Source: a virus
Reading direction: 5' to 3' (one strand)
DNA: 58,671 bases
Virus record (IMG/VR): IMGVR_UViG_3300032323_001828
Span: 1-58,671 of that record
This document shows, piece after piece, positions 49,557 to 58,087 of the stretch (the stretch's first letter is position 1; every line of letters begins with the position of its first letter). A program made the translations under genes and the position numbers. Under the pieces are notes generated by a model, which saw nothing but the letters and a program-made list of their open reading frames with translations, was not told where the DNA came from and ran no database searches.

Positions 49557-50419
49557 TGTAGTTTTACTTGTGTGATATGCTGTTGTTGGGCAATGCGTTG
49601 TATCAATTCTTCTCTTGGCAGAGTTTCTATCAATTCAGCCACTGGAAAACGCAAGGGCAATAGTCTAGGATCTTGAAAAGTTGTAAATCCTTGATCAAAG
49701 AAAAACTCTCTGTGCTGGTTATAATATTCTTGCATGCGGCACAGTTTTTCCGACAGGTAATCTGCAGTTTCCTCGTGCATGCGAATCACAAAGTCTGCAG
49801 AGTAGTGGAGGAATGGTTTAAATGCATCGTCGCTTATGTAGTTATCACGATCCTGTGTCAGGTCCTCAAGAGTCTTGCCTATTTCAGCATAGTTCAAACA
49901 TACTGCGCCAAAGCTAGGATCAAGAGTGCCGTATTTCTGCATAAGATCCACAGGTAATCTTTCGGTCTTGGGCATGCCAAACCAGGTGCAAACAAATCTT
50001 GCCCGATTACCCCGAGCCGCACTTTCGCATCTATGTACAGCAACATTCAATAGAGCCAATTGTTGTCTAACCCAGTCAGGAATCTTGCCATAGGTCGGAT
50101 GTTTTGTCTGTTGGTCCAATAGGCCGTGCCACTGTTCAAAAATGTTGTGCAGGTAATTCAACGTGTCCTGATCGTGTACTGCTAATAAAGTGCGATCAAT
50201 CAAGGGTTTCCAGGTGTTGATTTCTGCAACACATTCTTGTATCTTTTCTAAAGCAATCTGTTGATCCTGTTCAGGGCTGTTAAACCCATAAAATCTGTTT
50301 GGATCATCCAGGGGCCACGAGTTTCGCAGAGCCATGCGTTTGACCCAAAGATCAGCCACAGGTGTATCTAGCACACGAAATTCAAGTTGTAAATCAGAAA
50401 GATCAATAGTCAAGATCAT
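49553..50419 (-). CDS. uncharacterised phage protein, 288 aa
   Basis: A mostly helical, soluble protein beginning MILTIDLSDLQLEFRVLDTP, with HRCESAARGNRARFVCTWFG and a C-terminal FTTFQDPRLLPLRFP. I recognise it as a T4-like phage hypothetical but know no function. It precedes uvsW with an ATGA-type overlap. The ATG lies five bases after TATACT with no ribosome site, predicting a leaderless mRNA for this gene and uvsW. Confidence 0.7.
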   Translation of the reverse strand: MILTIDLSDLQLEFRVLDTPVADLWVKRMALRNSWPLDDPNRFYGFNSPEQDQQIALEKIQECVAEINTWKPLIDRTLLAVHDQDTLNYLHNIFEQWHGLLDQQTKHPTYGKIPDWVRQQLALLNVAVHRCESAARGNRARFVCTWFGMPKTERLPVDLMQKYGTLDPSFGAVCLNYAEIGKTLEDLTQDRDNYISDDAFKPFLHYSADFVIRMHEETADYLSEKLCRMQEYYNQHREFFFDQGFTTFQDPRLLPLRFPVAELIETLPREELIQRIAQQQHITQVKLQ

Positions 50420-50424
50420 ACGCT

Positions 50425-50454
50425 AGTATAACATACTCTGGGCCACAAGATCAA
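50425..50454 (-). promoter_or_regulatory. sigma70-like promoter giving a leaderless mRNA for 49553..50419
   Basis: Minus-strand TTGATC (50449..50454), 18 bases, TATACT (50425..50430), extended -10 TGT, then five bases to ATG 50419. The -35 overlaps the T-run of the terminator at 50453. Confidence 0.6.
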
Positions 50455-50477
50455 AAAAACAGGCACCGAAGTGCCTG
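50453..50477 (-). terminator. intrinsic terminator with UUCG tetraloop
   Basis: Minus strand: CAGGCAC, loop TTCG, GTGCCTG, then seven T. A 7-bp stem with the extra-stable C(UUCG)G loop. It ends the AAA+ ATPase transcript. Confidence 0.95.
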
Positions 50478-50541
50478 GTGAAGTGGGTAGAACTTAGTTC
50501 TACCCAGGAGCTACCGATTACTTACCCGTTTGTCGGTCCGA

Positions 50542-51567
50542 TTAAGAATTTTTCATACAAGTTGTGGCAGCAAGTGCTCTCCAATTTGTATCTGATACAC
50601 GAGTCAGATCTGCAATCTTTAGTGCCATGCGCAGGCTCATCTCACGCAGGCGAGTTTGATTCTGTTCCATAAACTCGATCACCATGTCACCTTGTTCTTG
50701 CGAGAAGTCGTAGTCTGCAAACAGTTCGCCCTTGCGATAGATTTGCTTGATACGCAAGAAACGATCACGCATGGTGTTAAGGGTCAAGTCCAGGAAGTGA
50801 CAACGACTCTGTAAGGCTTCCAAGTGGTCTTGTAACTTCTTGCTCTTAAGGTTGCTGAACTGCAAGTTGGTAATAAAGATACAAGCACCTTTGAAGTCAA
50901 ACATGTCTGGAACGCCTTCACGACGCAACATGGCACTGTCACTGTTCCAATAGATCCTACGCTTCTTGCCCGAATCCAAAGCCGCTTTCAAAATGTTCAA
51001 GCTCAAGTCATCTTGGAACACCGAGTCACAGTCGTCGAACACCAGCACATTGTTCTTGTCTGAATGTTTGTATAGAGTGCAGTACAGGCCAATCGGAGTC
51101 ATGGCACCTTTGATCACTTCATACTTGATCTTACGGCCTGACAATTTGTCAAACAAGCCCGAATGCTCCAACTGTTTTTCCACACCATAACTCTTGCCCA
51201 CACCAGGAGGGCCAACCACAATCATGGCACGCACATCGCCGGCAATGGTGGCCTTGGTCATTTGATCAAGAATGTCAAATCTTTGACCAATACGTTCCAT
51301 GATTTCTTCGTCAGTTTCTACCGGTGTCTTTACAACCGGCGACATCATTTCGCCAACCACTGCCGATTCGCCTACAAATTCTACGTCTTCGATTGAGTTC
51401 ACATTGATACGAACTACTTCGGGCAAGTCTGGGCCAAAATAGCCATCTGCATTCACAGTCACATAGCCTCCTCGGGCACCTGTTTGAAAACCCTTAACCA
51501 AGTTAAAGATCATGTTGTTTACGGGTTGATTACGGTATGTTCCGTTTATAATTTTTACTACGCTCAA
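50542..51567 (-). CDS. phage AAA+ ATPase
   Basis: A 341-aa protein with a P-loop GPPGVGKSYG (Walker A, about residue 118), VLVFDDCD (Walker B) and FITNL (sensor 1-like). The C-terminal LREMSLRMALKIADL is a helical lid region. The family is widespread in phages and uncharacterised; it is not a typical gp44. The start is TTG at 51567 with TTAAGGAGCTAACC as ribosome site, set by the early promoter at 51600-51628. It forms a single-gene unit ending at the UUCG terminator. Confidence 0.85.
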   Translation of the reverse strand: MSVVKIINGTYRNQPVNNMIFNLVKGFQTGARGGYVTVNADGYFGPDLPEVVRINVNSIEDVEFVGESAVVGEMMSPVVKTPVETDEEIMERIGQRFDILDQMTKATIAGDVRAMIVVGPPGVGKSYGVEKQLEHSGLFDKLSGRKIKYEVIKGAMTPIGLYCTLYKHSDKNNVLVFDDCDSVFQDDLSLNILKAALDSGKKRRIYWNSDSAMLRREGVPDMFDFKGACIFITNLQFSNLKSKKLQDHLEALQSRCHFLDLTLNTMRDRFLRIKQIYRKGELFADYDFSQEQGDMVIEFMEQNQTRLREMSLRMALKIADLTRVSDTNWRALAATTCMKNS

Positions 51568-51599
51568 GGTTAGCTCCTTAATTTATTGTTGATAATACT

Positions 51600-51628
51600 A
51601 TTATAAGCGATTTGGATTATTTGGTCAA
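51600..51628 (-). promoter_or_regulatory. early sigma70-like promoter of the AAA+ ATPase
   Basis: Minus-strand TTGACC (51623..51628), 17 bases, TATAAT (51600..51605). The -35 is part of the final codons (Leu-Thr) of the 40-aa gene upstream. Confidence 0.8.
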
Positions 51629-51739
51629 CCGTTCTGCGAGGGCTTTGTACACACGATAATCTTCAAAATCACTTACTGCTCTAGCGGCTTCTGCTTTAAT
51701 GAGTAATATAACATATTGTTTCTGTGTTTCTGCACTCAT
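51617..51739 (-). CDS. 40-aa early protein
   Basis: MSAETQKQYVILLIKAEAAR, then AVSDFEDYRVYKALAERLTK. Helical and soluble. It is supported by an early promoter at 51769-51797 and a GGAGCCGAA ribosome site. Its last codons form the -35 of the next promoter. Function is unknown. Confidence 0.6.
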   Translation of the reverse strand: MSAETQKQYVILLIKAEAARAVSDFEDYRVYKALAERLTK

Positions 51740-51768
51740 TTCGGCTCCGTTTTTTAATTGTATATACT

Positions 51769-51797
51769 ATTATAGCAAATTGGGTATTAGTGGTCAA
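51769..51797 (-). promoter_or_regulatory. early sigma70-like promoter
   Basis: Minus-strand TTGACC (51792..51797), 17-base spacer with ATACCCAATTTGC, TATAAT (51769..51774), extended -10 TGC. Confidence 0.8.
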
Positions 51798-51802
51798 CCG
51801 GC

Positions 51803-51928
51803 TTATTTGCGGTAAATGCTTTCGGCCATTTGGGCACCTTTATAGTAACCCTGGGCACGACCCAAACAGTAGCCCATAAAAGCACCATATGCCAGGGCTA
51901 TTAAAACGATAATTGTGTTTGATTCCAT
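51803..51928 (-). CDS. 41-aa small membrane-associated early protein
   Basis: MESNTIIVLIALAYGAFMGY then CLGRAQGYYKGAQMAESIYR. One short N-terminal membrane helix with a GxxxG-like packing face and a basic amphipathic tail. Ribosome site AAGGAGTTTTAA and promoter at 51959-51987 support expression. Function is unknown. Confidence 0.6.
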   Translation of the reverse strand: MESNTIIVLIALAYGAFMGYCLGRAQGYYKGAQMAESIYRK

Positions 51929-51958
51929 TTAAAACTCCTTATTAATTGTTATACTATT

Positions 51959-51987
51959 AGTATAGCAAAATGGGCATTTCTGGTCAA
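51959..51987 (-). promoter_or_regulatory. early sigma70-like promoter after a terminator
   Basis: Minus-strand TTGACC (51982..51987), 17-base spacer with ATGCCCATTTTGC, TATACT (51959..51964), extended -10 TGC. It begins just after the terminator at 51992. Confidence 0.8.
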
Positions 51988-51991
51988 CCAT

Positions 51992-52020
51992 AAAAAAACC
52001 CTACTCAAAGTAGGGTTTTT
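51992..52020. terminator. bidirectional intrinsic terminator
   Basis: A perfect 12-bp stem (AAAAACCCTACT, loop CAA, AGTAGGGTTTTT) giving a T-run on either strand. It ends the 52037..52552 transcript on the minus strand. Confidence 0.93.
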
Positions 52021-52036
52021 GGGGACTTGGGTTGGT

Positions 52037-52552
52037 CTAAACATTGCCAATGTTGCCGGCACTGGTAATTTCTAAGTTATAGGCCAGTGTTGCTGGAGCG
52101 TCGATAGTGTACCACCAGGTACCTGGCAGGTCCCTAGGATCCGGATCAGTGGGCACTCCATTGATTGTCACACTGGTACGCGAATCTATATTGCCATTGT
52201 TCGTGCCGATAAATGTGCCAGGACCACTGGTTTCAAAACTAGGGGGAATATTTGCTGCTACATTTCCCGGAATGAATATATTTGTGTAATTTGCTTGAAT
52301 TTGTGCAAAAATTACTGTTCCGTTTGAAACTTGACAAGTCATTGGAATATTTCCAACAAAATCCATGGGAATTTCAAAACTAAACAACTGAACAGTTTGA
52401 CCTACTAACTCTAAGTTTGGCAATGCAGGTACCGGGCTGTTGACTGTCGGCACTGTACCATTGAATACAGTATTGCCATTGAGCGTGGCAACCACTGTAG
52501 CGGTAGTTTCACCAAATCCGGCACCTAAAATTTGAATAGTTCTTAAAGTCAT
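52037..52552 (-). CDS. virion structural protein, 171 aa
   Basis: A beta-rich protein low in charge ([20 protein letters not shown], then [16 protein letters not shown] and a C-terminal [15 protein letters not shown]). It has a GATAAATA late promoter variant, ribosome site TAGGAGATTTC and its own strong terminator, like the 33095 gene. A capsid decoration or tail surface protein is likely; no family can be named. Confidence 0.72.
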   Translation of the reverse strand: MTLRTIQILGAGFGETTATVVATLNGNTVFNGTVPTVNSPVPALPNLELVGQTVQLFSFEIPMDFVGNIPMTCQVSNGTVIFAQIQANYTNIFIPGNVAANIPPSFETSGPGTFIGTNNGNIDSRTSVTINGVPTDPDPRDLPGTWWYTIDAPATLAYNLEITSAGNIGNV

Positions 52553-52573
52553 TTTTGAAATCTCCTATACTGT

Positions 52574-52581
52574 TATTTATC
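52574..52581 (-). promoter_or_regulatory. late promoter variant GATAAATA
   Basis: Minus-strand GATAAATA with AACAGTATAGGAGATTTC following; 21 bases before ATG 52552. One mismatch to TATAAATA. Confidence 0.6.
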
Positions 52582-53293
52582 ATTGCCAGTGGGCTACTAC
52601 CGTTTGATCCGTTATCTGCTCGGGTTTAGGATTACCGTGGAATACCATAATGCTGGTACTGTCTGTAATCTGTGTGCCAGTACCAGGCGCCTGATGACGT
52701 CGCTTACGGAAATTGTAGCCGCCATCTAAACACTGCCAACGCCAGCTTTGTATACGATTTGTGTCAAAAAACCTACGTTGATTTTGTGGAATTACTGCCG
52801 AAATGTAGTCTTGGTCTCCAGGGTATTTTCGCATAGTTGTGATTAGGTCTTGTTGAGCAAATGTGTTCCATATGTTTTGGTACTGTTGAGTATTCCACCA
52901 CATGACGCTGGAATTTATTCCTGTGTGATTTGGGCGCCACAGGTATTTAAAATCTCGGATGGCCCAAAAATACGTGGTGGGTGTTTGCCAGATCCAGTCT
53001 ATGTTACCCACTATCACAGTATCTAGGTCAAAATACAACAAGGGCCCGGCGTGATGCGCTGGATTGAATAACTGCATTTTGTACCACCAAGATTTTTTGG
53101 CACTAGTAATAGGCCACGGTTCAAGCACATGCTTGATCATGTGCTCGGGCACTGATCTATCAGCTTCGGTGTAAACGTGTAGTCTAATGCCCAGAGTGAT
53201 GTGTCGACTCAACATATTATGCAGTCGTTCTACATAGTCCCATGAATAAGCTGTACCGTGTATAACACAGGCGCAGTCTACAGGGCCGTGCAT
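52580..53293 (-). CDS. GT8-like glycosyltransferase
   Basis: A 237-aa putative glycosyltransferase starting at ATG 53293 (MHGPVDCACVIHGTAYSWDY) with AAGAGATT before it; in-frame Met codons further upstream lie inside the previous gene. The D-x-D site is LLYFDLDTVIVGNID, followed by INSSVMWW and YPGDQDYIS, the order seen in GT8/GT-A enzymes. It would transfer a sugar from a nucleotide-sugar in the cytoplasm. It overlaps the 53278 gene by 16 bases. Acceptor unknown: phage DNA, virion protein or host surface. Confidence 0.75.
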   Translation of the reverse strand: MHGPVDCACVIHGTAYSWDYVERLHNMLSRHITLGIRLHVYTEADRSVPEHMIKHVLEPWPITSAKKSWWYKMQLFNPAHHAGPLLYFDLDTVIVGNIDWIWQTPTTYFWAIRDFKYLWRPNHTGINSSVMWWNTQQYQNIWNTFAQQDLITTMRKYPGDQDYISAVIPQNQRRFFDTNRIQSWRWQCLDGGYNFRKRRHQAPGTGTQITDSTSIMVFHGNPKPEQITDQTVVAHWQ

Positions 53294-54114
53294 AATCTCT
53301 TGAGCCATAGGCCTTGTTTGATTTCGTGTAGGGTATATTCTGTGTGGCAAATTTCCACTAACCATTGATCTCTGTCGCAATTGTATGGTTTTTCTATATC
53401 TGTTATTGATATGCCAACTGGATGTGCTAAACTACTTGAATCAACCACGGGTCTGGTACCGGCCAATGCAGCCTGTATTCCGGGACCCGAATTGTAATTT
53501 ACTAAGGCATGGCAATCAAATGCCAAATTATAACTGTCATAGGTGCTGATTATTTTTTTAGGTTGCTCTATGGTCACATTTTGAAATTGTGTTTGATCCA
53601 ATGGGCTTCTAGGATGTGGACGAATCACAATTGGTCTATCTGTTACAGCTCGAATATTATCTATTTGTGTGTAAATCCAATGTTCCACACTGACTAGTGC
53701 TGCAACTTGTAAACTTTTTTTATGTTGTGCGGCAATTACAATTTGCGGATTACGACTGAGATTCAAAGCCAGGCTGATGCCCAGCTTTCTAGGACGATCC
53801 CAATCCAAGTTTTCGTTGTGTCCGTAGTAGCCATTGGCTGTGATAGAGTTGACTGCAATCTTCCAGGTTTCGCCTCGATACAGTGCGCCAATATCAACTA
53901 TTATAACTGGACGGTCAGTCTCTCGATACTTTGCCCAAACTTCGTAGTTCGGCGACATACGGCCTGCCCATAATGCTGACCAAATAATCGCTGCATCAGC
54001 TTCCATACTGTCCGGTTCAACCGTGTGACCGGCGCTACGTAGGCTATCCAGCATGGCCTGCATGACAGGAGCACTGTTTTGAGCACATTGATTTGGGAAG
54101 TAGGTCACACGCAT
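53278..54114 (-). CDS. capsule-type glycosyltransferase-like protein
   Basis: A 278-aa GT-B-like protein. VIRPHPRSPLD and a C-terminal YNSGPGIQAALAGTRPVVD resemble the nucleotide-sugar site of KpsS/KpsC-like capsular polysaccharide transferases. AADAAIIWSALWAGR sits in the N-terminal half. It is divergent from the 54133 gene, with a 16-bp palindrome between them. Probably acts with the GT8-like neighbour. Confidence 0.65.
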   Translation of the reverse strand: MRVTYFPNQCAQNSAPVMQAMLDSLRSAGHTVEPDSMEADAAIIWSALWAGRMSPNYEVWAKYRETDRPVIIVDIGALYRGETWKIAVNSITANGYYGHNENLDWDRPRKLGISLALNLSRNPQIVIAAQHKKSLQVAALVSVEHWIYTQIDNIRAVTDRPIVIRPHPRSPLDQTQFQNVTIEQPKKIISTYDSYNLAFDCHALVNYNSGPGIQAALAGTRPVVDSSSLAHPVGISITDIEKPYNCDRDQWLVEICHTEYTLHEIKQGLWLKRLCTAL

Positions 54115-54116
54115 AA

Positions 54117-54132
54117 GGTTAAATATTTAACC
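54117..54132. repeat. 16-bp perfect palindrome between divergent glycosylation genes
   Basis: GGTTAAATATTTAACC fills almost the whole gap between ATG 54114 (minus) and ATG 54133 (plus). It contains TAAATA on both strands, so it could be a two-way late-promoter element or an operator. Confidence 0.6.
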
Positions 54133-54921
54133 ATGAAGCTATCACCACTACTAGGAAATCTAGACCAACCAAAGTTCTTTTTATATGCCGCTGCAGATAC
54201 TGTGTACTTTGACCTACACGCACGGCCATTGATCAACAGTATTATGGCCAATACTCCCGAGTACGGTGTACACATACACATCTATGATCCTACCCCAGAT
54301 CAGATTGAGTTTTGTCGTACTCGTCCCGGTGTTACTTGCACCCACGAAACATTAGATGATGCAGAATTTCAACAGGCCGCCGATTATTGGTTAGCAAGAT
54401 CCACATTCTCAAATGATCGCCAACGTCAGATGCATAAAAAAGGACAAAAATTAGGCCGTGAACAACTGTTGACCTTGATCCGACAGACCTACTATGCCTG
54501 CGGTAGATTTACTAGACTGGCAGAATTACTTCGTCCCGGGCAACGTTGTTTGAGCATAGATGTAGATGGGCTGGTACGCAGGTCGTTTACTGAGCAGTTA
54601 GGATCAGAAGATTTTTATCTGTATGAGAAACCCAAGGATGGCACACACCTTGCTGGAGCGATACTGTTTAACGGAACAGCCGGATCTCATGAGTTTTTAC
54701 AGAAATATGCTCAACAGTTGCGAGCCAGTATAACCCAGGATGATTTATATTGGTTCTTAGATCAGGTCATATTGGATCAGTTGGTGCCACAGTACCGCAA
54801 AGGATTGTTGCCTATGAGTTATATTGACTGGGCCATGCGTGACGAAAGTGCCATATGGTCAGCCAAAGGCCCACGCAAAGAATTAGAACTATTTAAAAAC
54901 GAACAAAGAAAGTATCTATGA
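54133..54921 (+). CDS. putative glycosyltransferase (GT-A, DxD)
   Basis: A 262-aa protein starting at ATG 54133 (MKLSPLLGNLDQPKFFLYAA). The site CLSIDVDGLVRRSF carries a D-x-D, followed by HLAGAILFNG and QDDLYWFLDQVILDQL (the D-Q-x-x-L acceptor helix of GT8/GT-A enzymes). No ribosome site; the palindrome abuts the ATG. First of the plus-strand glycosylation operon; its stop overlaps the next ATG (ATGA). Confidence 0.7.
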   Translation: MKLSPLLGNLDQPKFFLYAAADTVYFDLHARPLINSIMANTPEYGVHIHIYDPTPDQIEFCRTRPGVTCTHETLDDAEFQQAADYWLARSTFSNDRQRQMHKKGQKLGREQLLTLIRQTYYACGRFTRLAELLRPGQRCLSIDVDGLVRRSFTEQLGSEDFYLYEKPKDGTHLAGAILFNGTAGSHEFLQKYAQQLRASITQDDLYWFLDQVILDQLVPQYRKGLLPMSYIDWAMRDESAIWSAKGPRKELELFKNEQRKYL

Positions 54922-55688
54922 TATCAATTGTAATGAGTTACTTTAATCGGCTTGACCAATTGAGATATACTCTTAAAACCATTGGACGTAGCCAAGTTAA
55001 AGATTTAGAAATTGTCATTGCTGAAGACTTTTGTGATCCAGGCGAACAGTTACATACCATAAAGTCTGAATTTCCACACTTAGATATACAAGTGATACGT
55101 ATGAGTGACACTCGTGATCAAAAAGATTACTGCAATCCCTGCGTGCCTTACAATACTGCATTCAGAGCTACCCGTGGTGATACGATTATTATTCAAAATC
55201 CAGAATGTTGTCACATGGGTGATGTACTGCAATACACGAGAGAAAATTTAACCAACGAAAATTATCTTACTTTTCATTGTTATGCGGCCACCAAAGCTGA
55301 AACCAGAGTAATGCAGTCAGGCGAACCATTGCCCATGTTTACTGACAAAAAATCTCGCTGGTATAATCATGTGGTTGAGCGACCATATGCTTATCACTTT
55401 ACTACAGCAATTACTCGTGAAAATCTAGTGAAGCTAAATGGTTTTGATGAGAGATTTGCAAAGGGGCAGGACATGGACGATGTAGAGTTAATCTATCGTG
55501 TCAAGGCCTTGGGCTTGGAACTAAAATTTGTAGAGGATCCGTGGGTGGTGCATCAGTATCATAGAAAAACCTACGACAACCCACACAACCCGCCGGTTAC
55601 AGTAAACAACCGAGAACTATGGGCCAGTATCAAAGACAATTTGCAAGTGAGAGCCAACAACAACGGTAATAACATATGTGGCATCTAA
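54918..55688 (+). CDS. family 2 glycosyltransferase
   Basis: A 256-aa GT2 enzyme. ISIVMSYFNRLDQLRYTLKT is the N-terminal nucleotide-binding strand-helix, EIVIAEDFCDPG the following D motif, and IIIQNPECCHMGD stands where the D-x-D usually is. GFDERFAKGQDMDDVELIYR is the acceptor-side ED motif of GT2/GT27-type enzymes. The replaced D-x-D (NPE) is a variant also seen in some GT2 proteins. Coupled to both neighbours by overlaps. Confidence 0.85.
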   Translation: MISIVMSYFNRLDQLRYTLKTIGRSQVKDLEIVIAEDFCDPGEQLHTIKSEFPHLDIQVIRMSDTRDQKDYCNPCVPYNTAFRATRGDTIIIQNPECCHMGDVLQYTRENLTNENYLTFHCYAATKAETRVMQSGEPLPMFTDKKSRWYNHVVERPYAYHFTTAITRENLVKLNGFDERFAKGQDMDDVELIYRVKALGLELKFVEDPWVVHQYHRKTYDNPHNPPVTVNNRELWASIKDNLQVRANNNGNNICGI

Positions 55689-56512
55689 CACAGATACCGC
55701 AAGTGGCACACTTCTATTGGGGTGGTGGGCCGCTCTCATACTTGAGATTTTTATCCGTTGAAAGTTTTAAAAAACAAAATCCCAACTGGCAGGTAAAAGT
55801 TCATGTTCCATTGGTTAATAGTGTAGCACCAGAGTCGTGGACAAATGATATCAAACAAGATTACCGTAGTCAGCTTGGAGAGCTTGATGTAACTATTGTT
55901 ACCCACGAGTTCAACGTGTACGGATTTAGCAATCAAGCACACGAAGTACACAAATCAGATTTTCTGAGATGGAGATTGCTGGCCACGGAAGGTGGACTAT
56001 GGTCAGACATAGATATTTTTTATGTAAAACCCATGGAGTGCCTGGCAGAAAATACAACACAGCATTCCAATATCAATGTGGCACTATGTCCACTAAAACC
56101 GCCGCACAAGCACACAGTTGGTTTCATGCTTGGTTCTAAAAACAATGACTTTTACGCTTACATCGGTCAACTGGCGCAAAAGAACTACAATAAAGATGTG
56201 TATCAATGCATGGGCAGTGATTTGATCAACAATCACTTTGCAAGTTTTGAAAGTTTTAGTGGTCAGTTTCCAGATAATCAATTTATATTTTTAAACAAGA
56301 AAAGTGTGTATGCAATCACCAGCAAGACTATTGATCATTTTTATCAACCAGTTGACCCTGCATTATCCAAGAAGTTTAACAGCCCACAGGTTATAGGATA
56401 TCACTGGTTTGGTGGTCATCCTAGGTCTCAAGATTTTGAAAACAATTTACAGCCAGAAACGATAACTGATTACAATCATTTTTTAGCTCGGGCAATACAG
56501 GAACAATTATGA
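55676..56512 (+). CDS. GT32-type (OCH1-like) glycosyltransferase
   Basis: A 278-aa enzyme with the capsular-polysaccharide-synthesis/GT32 signature HKSDFLRWRLLATEGGLWSD, directly followed by the D-x-D in SDIDIFYVKP. A C-terminal HWFGGH motif suits metal/substrate binding. It transfers a sugar (often mannose or galactose) from a nucleotide donor. It overlaps the GT2 gene by 13 bases and the methyltransferase by four. Confidence 0.88.
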   Translation: MWHLTQIPQVAHFYWGGGPLSYLRFLSVESFKKQNPNWQVKVHVPLVNSVAPESWTNDIKQDYRSQLGELDVTIVTHEFNVYGFSNQAHEVHKSDFLRWRLLATEGGLWSDIDIFYVKPMECLAENTTQHSNINVALCPLKPPHKHTVGFMLGSKNNDFYAYIGQLAQKNYNKDVYQCMGSDLINNHFASFESFSGQFPDNQFIFLNKKSVYAITSKTIDHFYQPVDPALSKKFNSPQVIGYHWFGGHPRSQDFENNLQPETITDYNHFLARAIQEQL

Positions 56513-57036
56513 AACACAAAGTAAAAGGAAAAAGAGCTTTCAGCAACGATGATTTGGTTGCATACTTACAAGCCGAGGTGGCCACAGGATCAAGCCTATT
56601 GGACTTGGGGTGCGGTCCAAAAATGTACAGCAATCCTTTGCGTGAACAATGCAGTCGTATGCTAACAGTTGATGCGTGGGCTTGGGTTGAGCCAGACGTT
56701 GTGGCTGACTTGGAAACCACTCCACTCACGGACATTACTACAGACCGCTGGGACTATGTACTCATGTTGGACTTTATCGAGCACCTGGATAAATCAGCTG
56801 GATTGAGCTTGATCGAACAGGTCAAACAAATAACCAATCAACGAATATTTCTACTAACACCAATGGAAGAAATTTGGACAGAGAATCACGAGAATGTGGA
56901 CAATCCAGAACTATGGTGTCACGGCAACGAGTACGATCTACACAAGAGTCTGTGGCGGCCAGAAGATTTTGTAGGATTCACCCGTGTCCAGGTTCGAGGA
57001 TTTGACAATTACTACATAGGCTACTATGAAGCGTAA
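56509..57036 (+). CDS. SAM-dependent methyltransferase
   Basis: A 175-aa class I methyltransferase. LLDLGCGPKMYSNPLRE is motif I, LTVDAWAW the acidic strand end and YVLMLDFIEHLDK motif IV with the usual IEHL. It probably methylates a sugar or glycan in this island, judging by neighbours; small-molecule or protein targets are not excluded. It overlaps the epimerase gene by 11 bases. Confidence 0.87.
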   Translation: MKHKVKGKRAFSNDDLVAYLQAEVATGSSLLDLGCGPKMYSNPLREQCSRMLTVDAWAWVEPDVVADLETTPLTDITTDRWDYVLMLDFIEHLDKSAGLSLIEQVKQITNQRIFLLTPMEEIWTENHENVDNPELWCHGNEYDLHKSLWRPEDFVGFTRVQVRGFDNYYIGYYEA

Positions 57037-58087
57037 AGTATTGACCATACTGGGTACCAGACCTGAAATTATCAGACTCAGCCGTGTAATTCCCAAATTA
57101 GATCTGGCTGCAGATCATCGTGTGTTACACACAGGACAAAACTATGATCCTACACTTAACGACATCTTTTTTGAAGAATTAGAATTACGTAGGCCAGATG
57201 TGGTGTTAGAGAGCCGCGGAACCATTGGCCAACAACTGGCAGCAACATTCGTAGGTGTGGAAAAGTATTGCCAGGAATTTCAACCTGATGCTGTGCTTGT
57301 ATTAGGCGATACCAATTCAGGCCTGGCAGCTGTTGTGTGTGAACGCATGGCCATTCCGGTATATCACATGGAAGCTGGCAATCGTTGTTACGATCTTTCA
57401 GTGCCGGAAGAAAAAAATCGTAGAATCATTGATCATGTAGCCAGCGTCAACTTGCCGTACACTGGATTCAGCAGAGAAAACTTGCTACGCGAAGGCCTAC
57501 CAAACAACAAAATTTTTGTCACAGGTAATCCCATCCGAGAAGTATTGGATTACTACAGTGGAGCTATACAGTACAGCACAATTCTTAAACAGTTAGGTCT
57601 GGTTCCGTATCAATACATTGTGGCCACTGCACACCGAGCTGAGAATGTAAACGATCCTGTTCGCTTGGCAAATATACTAGAAGCATTTGAAACCATCAGT
57701 CAAGACTTGCCTATTGTGTTTAGTTGTCATCCTAAGACCGAACAACGCATGACCAAACAATTAAACAGCCGCATCATTGTATCCAAGCCTATGGGCTTTT
57801 TTGACTGGGTCAATTTGGAACGTAACAGTAGATTAGCCATCAGTGACTCAGGCACAGTACAAGAAGAAATGTGCTTGTTTCAACGACCCACGATAACTAT
57901 ACGAGCAACCACAGAACGACCAGAAACTGTCATGTGCGGATCAAACATTGTGACCGGACTCGAGACTGCGGATATTGTAGCAGGTTACCAGCAGGCACTG
58001 ACACTGGGCTCATGGACTGTGCCCGAAGAGTATACCAGGGCCAATGTCAGTGACGTAGTTGTGAATATCATAATGGGAAAGATGTAA
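57026..58087 (+). CDS. wecB: UDP-N-acetylglucosamine 2-epimerase (non-hydrolysing)
   Basis: A 353-aa WecB-type epimerase interconverting UDP-GlcNAc and UDP-ManNAc, a precursor step for surface glycans. Motifs: LGTRPEIIRLSRVIP, HTGQNYDPTLNDIFFEELE, LVLGDTNS, HMEAGNRCYDLSVPEEKNR and SDSGTVQEE near the C-terminus. It is near full family length. It supplies a donor sugar for the glycosyltransferases encoded upstream, so the phage makes part of its own modification pathway. Confidence 0.95.
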   Translation: MKRKVLTILGTRPEIIRLSRVIPKLDLAADHRVLHTGQNYDPTLNDIFFEELELRRPDVVLESRGTIGQQLAATFVGVEKYCQEFQPDAVLVLGDTNSGLAAVVCERMAIPVYHMEAGNRCYDLSVPEEKNRRIIDHVASVNLPYTGFSRENLLREGLPNNKIFVTGNPIREVLDYYSGAIQYSTILKQLGLVPYQYIVATAHRAENVNDPVRLANILEAFETISQDLPIVFSCHPKTEQRMTKQLNSRIIVSKPMGFFDWVNLERNSRLAISDSGTVQEEMCLFQRPTITIRATTERPETVMCGSNIVTGLETADIVAGYQQALTLGSWTVPEEYTRANVSDVVVNIIMGKM

